Source: Pristionchus mayeri
Taxonomy: Eukaryota; Nematoda; Chromadorea; Rhabditida; Neodiplogasteridae
Length of the DNA: 64,000 nt
NCBI GenBank assembly: GCA_036245805.1
Contig: BTRK01000002.1
Location: forward strand, 39,414,661-39,478,660
Reading direction: 5' to 3'
The number at the start of each line of letters is the position of its first letter. Position 1 is the first letter of the stretch. Positions 10,942-19,900 of this stretch are shown here, piece by piece. The notes beneath the pieces are model-generated. The model was given only the letters and a program-made list of their open reading frames with translations. It was not told the origin of the DNA and did no database searches. Made by a program: the position numbers and the translations under genes.

Positions 10942-11493
10942 CAGAGGATCAACCGCAGCTTAGAAGACCTCACCAATGTAAGCAGTGTGGGCATCGATTC
11001 ACGAAGAGGAATAGGCTGAACGAGCACTTGCGTACACATCTCGGTCAGTTTCGTTCTGTATTATTGCCGTAAACCTCCGAATTATGAAAATACAATTGTT
11101 ACCCTAAAACTGATAAATGTATTACTAAATAATGCGCATTTTCAGTTGACACGGACCCGAAAAAGCGTCCATTTGCTTGTGCAGTCTGTGGGAAGAGGTT
11201 TACTCAGTCGGGAAGTTTGAAATATCACCAGAAAATGCACTCAATTCAGTAAAATTATTGCATTAAAATTTGAGAAATCAGCGTTTAAGAAGCAAAGAAT
11301 GAAAGGCAGACTACTAAGACATCCCAGAGTTTGCAGAATGGAGAAATTGAACCTGTTAAGGTATGTGCACTTGATTAATCTGAAAATTGTTAAGGCAATA
11401 ATTATTTCAATTACTTGGGTGAATTTGCAGGATTCACGTCCAGGGGATGAGGTGGTCGAGGAGGATGATATGGAAGAGACAGCTGATATGTAG
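10942..11493 (+). CDS. C2H2 zinc-finger protein, 3' part (two fingers and acidic tail)
   Basis: Proposed exons are 10942-11041 (one finger, CKQC...H...H), about 11146-11248 (second finger, CAVCGKRF...H...H), about 11310-11359 and about 11431-11493. The last two give a Gln/Thr-rich then acidic tail ending at TAG 11493. The GTCAGT donor and TTTTCAG acceptor around the first intron keep phase. Fingers of this kind normally bind DNA in transcription regulators. No upstream plus-strand exons are recognisable: the preceding 150 bp is the prodomain exon of the astacin gene on the other strand. The gene may therefore be a 5'-truncated copy lying in the astacin 5' region, or it may start with an unrecognised exon. 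It resembles the multi-finger gene at 45.7-47.2 kb in finger style. Confidence 0.6.
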
Positions 11494-12034
11494 AAAGGAT
11501 ATTATGCAGCTCATGGAACGTGGTCGGATGATCACGATTCTGAAGAAGGCGATAATTACAATTTTAAAAACACATTTTATAAATACGTTAATTAAATTCC
11601 GGAATGTAACAATACCGATTTGCACATTTCGTAGCAATACATATCAAGTGAAGGTACATTATACACAACGTACTCTATAATCCATTGTCAAGCAGTTCGT
11701 ATTGATATGTTACGAAATCCTTCATGAAACGTATATACATTATTTTACATGGGACGTTTCTTAAATGACTGCATGACGTTTTTTATCATGCGCGTATTAT
11801 ATTTTGCAAAATATGCTGAAATGATATCTTCGCTAGTATGTTCCAATTTTGTTTATTGAGTTCACTCGAAGACCATATGTGAAAAACGTGAGCAATTCGT
11901 GAAAAAGATGATTTACTATTGTAGAATCGACATTAACTGCTAATACTGTGCTTGTTTCCATCGTATGTTTAGTGTTGTATTTTACTGAATTTGTGGTCGG
12001 ATGCTTGAATTGTTTATCAGTCTTTAACGCTTAA
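11494..12034. other. Intergenic, nothing recognised
   Basis: AT-rich sequence between the zinc-finger tail and the next minus-strand gene. I see no convincing exon, repeat end or RNA gene. Confidence 0.5.
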
Positions 12035-12991
12035 GGATGTATCTCAATGTCGTTTCTCAGTCTCCGCATGAACTCCCAGTATTCCTTTTCGTATTCCGCC
12101 CGGTTCTCGAAAGAGAAAACTTTGTTGCACAAAGCCTCGCACGTTCTGTTCAAGCCTTCCACAATCTCCGTTGCATCTGAATGCTTATCGGATCGAAAAA
12201 TTTACGATTGCCCGGTTTTCTGACAATCAGTACATGCTCTCCGCAGTGTGAGGAGAGTCATCTCTCTTGTATCATAACACATTAATAATTCTACATCTTT
12301 CGTTGCGTCACCGAACGAAGATACAATTAAATACATATGCTCAGTATTGCTCACCCTTTGTTGCAGCCATCCTCATCGTTCAGATGGCATCCATGATCGA
12401 GGTGTAGCAGTCGGTAAAAACATCATTATCCGTTGGGTGAGCATCGCATATTTTGTAGCAGTCGAAATAATTTGGATCCATGACAATAATCGAACTTGCA
12501 CCTGTGTAGTGATCGACGTTTTAGCATAACAAATGACAATTGTGAGAGCACACCTTTTCAATTTATTTCAATATTCTGATCAAATCTACGGCACGCCCAT
12601 CTTTGTCTACTTCGACGATTTTTCAAGTTGATACATCAAGAAAAAGGGAAATAATAAAGGGAACTTATTTTTGTCGTTCACTTCAAAAATATGGAAATCA
12701 AAAATTTTCGGTAATCCATAGAGGGGGTGACGTGGCTTAAAGAACTGTTGACATATTTGAAATGAACTGACCACATTGCTCCAGTATCCATAGGAGTACC
12801 CTTATCTCTAGCTGCTTTCGTCAACTGAAATTTTTTTTTAAATTTCAATCGGCAAATATTCGAAAAACAGGTACCATGAAAAATTCCATCGGTTTGATGT
12901 GCTTGAAGTCAAATCCGAGTACAACTTCAGCCTCCGTTTGGTGACCAAGAAGGAGCAGAATGAAGGAGAAGAGGAAGAGGGAGAGATGCAT
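12035..12991 (-). CDS. Probable small secreted Cys-containing protein, model incomplete
   Basis: The ATG at 12991 opens a strong signal-peptide-like start (a run of Leu, Phe and Ile within the first 17 residues, then GHQTEAE), exon 12991-12875 with a GTACCT donor. Likely further exons are 12824 to about 12771, a segment near 12515-12390 with the Cys pattern DCYKICDAHP...TDCY, and a last exon about 12181-12035 (TCEALCNKVF...EYWEFMRRLR) with a stop at 12035. Each piece looks coding and has plausible splice sites, but I could not join them all in one phase, so two genes or a missed exon are possible. No known domain was recognised. The product is probably secreted. Confidence 0.4.
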
Positions 12992-13199
12992 TTTGGTTTG
13001 ATTTGCGGAGTAAAATTGAGCATTTTATGATACACAAACGTGGGAACTTCACTCACAATCTGCAATTTCTTGTAAATATTGAATAATGTGCTCTTGTACA
13101 GCTTTAAAAAACAATCAATGTTGAACAAATTTAAAAAAAGGTTAACAGTAGAATGAGTTATTCAAGTGTTAAAATTTTGAGGCGATTGCCAATACCTAT

Positions 13200-13480
13200 G
13201 CCAAATAGCACATCGCTACGATCGAGTCCGATGTCTCTAAATCAGGTTCTGGCCCGTGTACATTATTATTATCTTGTATTATCCCTGTGATGGAGACACG
13301 GTATGACAGACCTTCAACGAGCGATAGCTCCCTCACTATAACCCGGTGAAGTTAGCGCTCGCCCCGCTTACGAAACGAGGACTTCTCCATCTCGTTAACG
13401 ACGCGATGCCGGTAATATCAACTAACCTCATGGTAAAATCCGCTGCCCATAACCAATTGCAACATATCAATTGATTTGTT
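13200..13480 (-). repeat. Possible 3' fragment of a non-LTR retrotransposon
   Basis: Read on the minus strand, the sequence ends in an (AAT)n-like tail ('ataatacaagataataataatg') next to GC-richer sequence unlike its surroundings. The LINE at 47.8-52.0 kb also ends in an (ATT)n tail, so this may be a truncated relative. No RT motif is visible, so the call is weak. Confidence 0.3.
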
Positions 13481-13894
13481 AACTCCCTGCATTACTTCAA
13501 CCGTACTGGGAATCATAACTGATTATCCGATTAGAAATACTTCAATATCTACAATTTACAACTTGATAAAAACTGTTCGACGCTCTCCATCGACCACGAA
13601 CAACATGGACGAACTGCGAGTGGATTTGAAGAACCCTAGCAAATCAACACAATCCCGTGGAGCATGGTCAGACGAGTTGGACTGCGGAGATGAGGTTTAG
13701 GATGAAGATGCAGATCGAGTGTACAGGCACACCTTATTTTTCCTTTCATTATTCAAGTTGTGTGGAAATAAATAAGCTTCGACCGTCAGACTACCGTGTT
13801 CTCCGAAAGTCCTCTCGTATCCTTCTAGAGTTTAGAGTTCGGAAATTCGGGCAATTACCTCGTCACTAGAGTTCGAGAAACGATACCATGGTAT

Positions 13895-13952
13895 CTTCAT
13901 TTTACACAGCCTCTCACTGATCGACCTGTCTAGAGAGTGCGTGAAATGAAGA
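13895..13952. repeat. Short hairpin of a dispersed family (CTTCATT...AATGAAG)
   Basis: An inverted repeat of about 58 bp: 'cttcattttaca', a loop containing 'ctgatcgacc', and 'gagagtgcgtgaaatgaag'. The same architecture recurs in at least seven other places, mainly between 22 and 42 kb. It could be a short MITE family or a structured RNA; no other evidence is available. Confidence 0.5.
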
Positions 13953-14553
13953 AACGAAGGCCCGAATTACGACTCGTCATCGGTCGGGTAACTGGTCGAG
14001 CGATGGGAGAATATGAAAAATGATGAGGCAATTACACAAATGATTACATTTACTCTAACCTTCCCGGGATTATAACATCGAAATGTGTATTTATATAATT
14101 TGTAAATTGTAATGCATTTCACCATTGTGATTTTGACTCGTATTTTAATAGACCCTCCACGAGAGAACCTTACGGACGGCCTTTTTGCAACCCCTCCCAA
14201 TCTTTCTGCGGTGAAGTTCTCATACCGAGTGCTGATATTTGGACCAGTTAGAGCGCTCCTGGTGCACTTCCTGAAAAAATGCCAGACCGACCCAAAAAAA
14301 ATCGAAATTTTCATCCCTCGAAAAATTAGGTTCTTTAGAGTTTTTCTGGCTTATTTTGAAATGAAAATTCGAAAAAAAGTGGTTTTGGAAGCGATCTGGC
14401 AACGATAAAGGGTCGAAAATCAAAATTTTCATCATTTTTTGGAAGCCTTGAAAAAAATTTATTCGGCGGTCAAAAAGTTAATGGCATTTTCGAAATCTAC
14501 GTAAAAAAGTACGTCAAGGGTTTTAATTCGAGATTTCAAAACCGAAGCCGTCG

Positions 14554-15156
14554 GAATGAAGGGAAAAACCCTAGGAAACCGTGAGCGATACCATTATTGA
14601 GTGTTAAAAGGCACACTTTAAGTGCTGAAATTACATTAACAGTGCCCATACACCAAATAGAGACCATAAACTAGGGATATGGATAACTAGTTCTCAAAAT
14701 CGTGTGCTCGACCACCTCGATTTTGGAGTTCTACATTTCTGAGAGGTTTTATCGGTTTTATCGGAAAAATAAAGTTCAAAATGTATCAAATTGTCGTTAT
14801 AATTTATTATTTCGTCTTTTCTGATTACTCTGTATGGATTTTTATGTGAACTGAAGGGAAATGGCATCGAAAATTCGTTAAAATCTGAATTTTATTGAAT
14901 TTTTACAGGTTTTAAGAGTCTCCAAATGCAAAATTATCGGTCCAATTACATTTTCTTCAGCTTAGAATAAGAAAAAATAACGTATTTAATGATTTCTCTA
15001 AATAATAAACTGGGGATCCATATCCCTAGTTTATTGTCTCTGTTTGGTGTATGGGCACTGTTAATGCAATTTCAGCACTTAAAGTGTGCCTTTTAACACT
15101 CAATAATGGTATCGCTCACGGTTTCCTAGGGAGAGATCTCGTTTTTCCCTTCATTA
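14554..15156. mobile_element. Inner palindromic element
   Basis: 'aatgaagggaaaaa' and 'ccctaggaaaccgtgagcgatacc' on the left (14,556-14,595) face their complements on the right (about 15,105-15,156). 'aaactagggatatggat' (14,670) pairs with 'atccatatccctagttt' (15,016). The arms are about 250-300 bp and no frame is encoded. It is inserted within one arm boundary of the outer palindrome. Confidence 0.8.
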
Positions 15157-15158
15157 TA

Positions 15159-16408
15159 TTAGGTTGAACAGAAAGTCTTTATAAACTTTTTATTTCCCTT
15201 CTTCTGACAATAAAGCGCAAGAGCGAAATCAAACGTATGCACCATTGTTATCTATGACAAATCTCCAACGTTCAGGCAACTTATGGATTCCCTCCTTATA
15301 GAACCCATCTCGGCGCGAATCAAAATATTGCTTGAGTGCGGCCTCGATCGCCCCACGGGAAATGAAGGATCTCTGATCGAGATGACGGGTCAGATCCGAG
15401 AACAACCAATAATCCGAAGGGGCCAAGTCAGGAGAATACGGTGTATGAGGGAGAACCATCCAGTCTTATTTGGACAGCTCCTGCTTGACCTGCCGTGCAA
15501 CATGGGGTCGGGCGTTATCGTGTTGATAGTACACTTTCTTGCCGTTCAGGGCAGATTGTGCGAATTTCTTCTTGAGATTCCGTAGTTGTTTAGTGTAGAC
15601 ATATTCAGTAATTATCCGCTTCTCGGGTAGGTGCTCCCAGTAAATCGGGCCATCCACCCCCCACCAGGCAGAGAGCAAGATTTTCATAGGGTAAAGGTCA
15701 GGCTTTGCGACGTCCTGTGGGGTCTCATTGGCATCCACCCACTGTGCCCTCCTATGGTGATTCTCATAGCAGACCCACTTCTCGACCCCTGTTATGAGAC
15801 GGTCCAACCATCGATCTCCAGCGTGAAGAGTGAGTAGAGAAAGGGAATCGTCGACACGGTGGTCAAACTGGTCTTGGGTCAATTTGTGGGGTATGAAACG
15901 GCCTAGCTTCTTCTTCTTGCCAATGGAGACCAATCATTTTACGATGGTGCTTTGCGATACCCCAAGTGTGGCTGCCATGTCGCGGGTATTTGGGAAGGAT
16001 CCAATTCCACTACGATCCGTAGCGCATCCAAATCCAGCTCGGGTGGCCTCCCAGACCGGTCATGATCATCCATGGAAAAGTCCCCCTTCTCGAAGAGTTG
16101 GTACCAATTGCGCATGGTCTGGTAGTGAGTGGCATATGAATCGTACACTTCAGCCAACTGACGTTCCTATTCCTTCATTGTAGTGTGAGAGAGGAATACG
16201 AATAACAGAACGTTGCGGATGTGCAAGGCCGTGGGAACAAACATCGTGGTCTTACTAGTGGCAGAATGAAAGGCGTGGAATGGGGAGTTGTTGACCACAT
16301 AGTCCCTTTGTCATGAGTTATTCACTAGAGGCGAGGGAACACCAAAGGTCTCGTGCACTGAGCAGTGATCGAGCAAAACAGTTTATAAAGACTTTCTGTT
16401 CAACCTAA
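15159..16408 (-). mobile_element. mariner element of a second subfamily
   Basis: Terminal inverted repeats are 'ttaggttgaacagaaagtct' at 15,159 and its complement ending 16,408, with TA at 15,157-15,158 and 16,409-16,410. The length is 1,250 bp. Its ends and protein differ clearly from the two mariners at 5-9 kb. It is inserted at the edge of the inner palindrome. Confidence 0.93.
15229..16157 (-). pseudogene. mariner transposase (second subfamily), decayed
   Basis: Fragments read in different frames: 16157-15939 (the helix-turn-helix region, YQLFEKGDFSMDDHDRSGRPP), 15933-15469 (containing the QHDNARPH second-Asp motif), then, after an in-frame TAA at 15466-15468, YSPDLAPSDYWLF with the third Asp down to 15229. 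Spacing between second and third Asp is 34. The first catalytic motif reads ITGVEKW, where mariners have Asp at the Val position. It therefore combines a frameshift, a stop and loss of a catalytic residue, and is inactive. Confidence 0.9.
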
Positions 16409-16961
16409 TATGATCTATAACACTTTTTACGTAGATTTCGAAAATGTCATTAACTTTTTGACCGCCGAATAAATTTTTTCAAGGCTTCCAAAAAATGATG
16501 AACATTTTGATTTTCGACCCTTTATCGTTGTCTGATCGCTTCCGAAACCACATTTCGAATTTTCATCGCAAAATAAGCCAGAAAAACTACAGAACATAAT
16601 TTTTCGACGGATGAAAATTTCGACTTTTTTGGGGTCGGTCTGGCATTTTTCAGGAAGTGCACCAGGAGCGCTCTAACTAGACCAAATATCAGCACTCGGT
16701 ATGAGAAATTCACCGCAGAAAGATTGGGAGGGGTTCCAAAAATGCCGTCCGTGAACCCCTCTCAGAAGCTACGTTCTCTCGTGGAGGGTCTCTTAATCAA
16801 TGTCTAATATTGAAAATGGTGATAAAGTGGAAATCGGTTTTTGCTATGATACATTTATTGTGACAATTATAGGTTACGTATTGATTGGACATAATAAACC
16901 ACCAATGATTCTTTTCGCAAATAATATAGGCATTGACATCTGTCCCATACTGTGTACGCAG

Positions 16962-19900
16962 CTAAACAGCAACATTTTCAGCGCTTAATTCATTCGCAAT
17001 CTTATCCCAGAAGATCCTTGGTCTGTTGAAAATTGTGTGCTGGTCCCTTATTTGATATCGGGCGTCTCTTCTTCTCTCACTGTAGTCTTCGCATAATGTC
17101 AGTTTGATATTCAATTCGGCTAACTGAAGAACAAATGTCTCTGAATTTAGATATTAATAGCAAATAATGAGGCAGTCATTAATTTCAACACTAAATAATC
17201 GAATGTCAAAAAATTAGAAATTACTTCAAAGTAACTCACTGAAGCTTTTCTTTTTGAATACGGGGGTAATTATTGTCACGTGATTAACTCTATGCTTTTG
17301 ACATACAGTCCTGTTGGTTTCCCATGTGAACACGTTGCGCTCCGAGTAACCCCCAGTAACCCCCACTGACCCCACGGGTCTAGCACGTTCATTTTTGAGA
17401 GAATCGTGCTTAAATTGGTTTTGTTGTGTTCTGCATGCAATTCTGCATCGAATCATATTCAATTTGTACTATTAAAAGTTGAAATATTTCGGGAAATTAA
17501 TTTTGAAGTTGTCGAAAAGAAAAAAATCACTTCCCGGTTCACGATACGGTACTCAAGAAAAATCAGTTCGCGGTTCGCGTTTTGGCAACTTGCCAGCTGG
17601 CTACGTGGATTAACTTCGATTTTTGCTTTCAATGCGTATCTTCGCTGTTTTATTAATTATTGTCTACTTATTGCCGTCTCAGAACATTGGCGACTCGTAC
17701 TGCAAGCTGATCCAAGGCGGACATCGACTGGAGTAATCTGTCAGATGAGTGATTTCCCCATATTTATATTTCCTTTGAACGGTTCAGTAAAGGCTTGTGC
17801 TGAAGGTTGTAGGTGACCGATGCCTTCTTTATCGATCGAGGAACAATGGAACAGGAATACAACACGGTTCTTCTTCAACTGGACAACAATGAGATGAGTA
17901 ATTTTGTACAATTAATTTACACAATGATTGCCTAGTTATCATCTGTCTCTTGAGAGTTTCTAGCTGCCATTCGATTATCTCTTCTAGTCAGGTTGTAATT
18001 GTATCTGAATTATATACGGAGCTTGCTAAACCGTGGAAATACAAACCTACGAACACAATTCTTCCAAACACTAGGAGTCTTATTAGGATTGGGCTCCTTA
18101 AACTTTCTAACGGCCTGAAAAAAATATAGCTCACAGCAGAATGATATGTGCGTTGAAACCTCATAGACGAAGTCCATTCTGGTTTGTTCTCTCTCCTCAA
18201 TTTGCATTCCACTTTCATTGGGAAGTTGAACTTTGTCAAAAAGAATTCTCGAAAAATGAAGTTCACTCTTGTGTAAGCGTGAGAGACGTGAAAGCTCTTC
18301 GTCCGAAACAAATTTTGGTCCCGTATCTGAATATTGAAAACATAATGCAGCTTGTGAAGAATGTAATTTACATTCGTCCGTAGGCTTAGTCATCATTGTT
18401 TTAGCGATTTGTTCTAGCAATGAGTCCTGCCTGTCCATTCTCTTCATCAGTTCAACGAACTAAATGAGTGTTGAATGCACATTTCTTCTCAGATTCATAC
18501 CGGAGATGATGAGAAGGGAAGGGACTGAGAAGAAGGAAGAGAAGGAGAAGAAGGAGGAGAAACCGACGGAGTATGAGGGGAATAGGACGGAGAGCCAAGG
18601 CTGCTCGAGTATCGGAGAGGAGAAGGAGGCGCACTTCTCTGGCCACTTCCCACTCTTGCGAGATTGGGAATGTGACCACATCTGGTACGTAATAAAGATA
18701 TCATTCAAACTGCTATTTGTTGTACGCATGCACACGTATATCACCTTGGATCTGTAGCCTTAGCTTTCTTAACGACCTTCTTCTTCGATGGAGAAGGTGG
18801 TTCGACTGAAAGAATATGCCAATCTCCCACTTGTTTATTCACTGATTACCAGTATGATCTTCCACTATACCTTTTACTCTTGCAGTTCTTTTATGTACAG
18901 GCAATTCGAATATATCCATCCCAACTGACATTGCTCTGTAGTCTCTATTGATGCCTGACATATTTTCCTAATATTTTTTCCAGATAGCGATTACTCACTA
19001 CTAGCACGCTTCTCTCTCGCAGTATCATCCTTGAACTCGAGTTTTGACACTTCTGTAGATTATTCTCATTTATATAAAACCAGAAGAAGTAACAACCTTT
19101 TCCGAGAGATTTGAGGTGAAGGAGACAGGCCTTTTGCGTTCCCGAAGTAACAACCTTTCTACTGAACAGAGTTCCCAAATGATGTTCATATGTGATGTTT
19201 CCTCCTGGCGTCACACGTCCGTCTCTCAGTGTGTGCCCAGCGATTACTTCGTATTTCTCCTCATCGATATGTTTCACGAGAATAAAATCTCTCATGACTG
19301 AAACGCGAATCTTAATTATTATAGAACACGAACCTTTCAGTGAGACAACATCATCACTCGAATAAGAACAAAGAAACATTGTGAGCGTTCGCTGCTTACT
19401 TGCTTGATTTTTACGACCTATTTACTTGTTTTCTTAGCCGAGCTTCTTTTCCGCCACTCGTTTCCCACTCTCAAGATAAATGTATGAAGAGCATTTATCC
19501 CTTTGTGATCACAATGTTCGTCTGTATGTATCGTGTTGTTTGAATGGGCGTAATACTCGAATGCATAGTAATATTTATTATCAGAGGCTATGGATGTTCC
19601 CTCATGCCGGGACTGCGTGACGAATGCAGTCCGATCGCAGCGCGCGATCTCCCTCAGTGCGAGACGCGCACACTCGAATCTGAATAAGGAGGGCATTAAC
19701 ATCTCTTACGGATCAGTATTGACACATTACAAACGAGAGGAGAGGGAGGAAACAGGAGAGGGGAAGGAATATTGGTTAGCATTTTCTACTCAGGAATTTT
19801 CTATCGATTGAAATTGAACTGCCTTTTGCTCAGTTCCTATATTCTTGGAAATCGCACTGAGGAGGTTGCGGAGTTAGTGAAGCAGTTATGTGAAGAAGAG

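Larger units (their letters stand above)
14149..16790. mobile_element. Outer palindromic element containing two nested insertions
   Basis: The ends are 'gaccctccacgagagaac' at 14,151 and 'gttctctcgtggagggtc' ending 16,790, each next to TTAAT. The left arm (14,149 to about 14,553) and right arm (about 16,410-16,790) match in reverse order: 'cagaccgaccc' with 'gggtcggtctg', and 'gaccgccgaataaat' with 'atttattcggcggtc'. The interior holds an inner palindrome (14,554-15,156) and a mariner (15,159-16,408). The order of events is therefore outer element first, then inner palindrome, then mariner. It lies just downstream of the F-box-like gene. Confidence 0.85.

Noticed and set aside
17406..17816. 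136-residue open frame in the left Tc1 TIR, repeated in the right TIR
   Set aside because: It is present because the TIR is duplicated, has no family resemblance and lacks coding character; treated as TIR sequence.
18452..18757. Open frames on both strands in a C/T-rich stretch inside the Tc1-like element
   Set aside because: Explained by the Ser/Pro-rich exon (18,681-18,501) of the BEN-like gene; the other frames are by-products of its composition.
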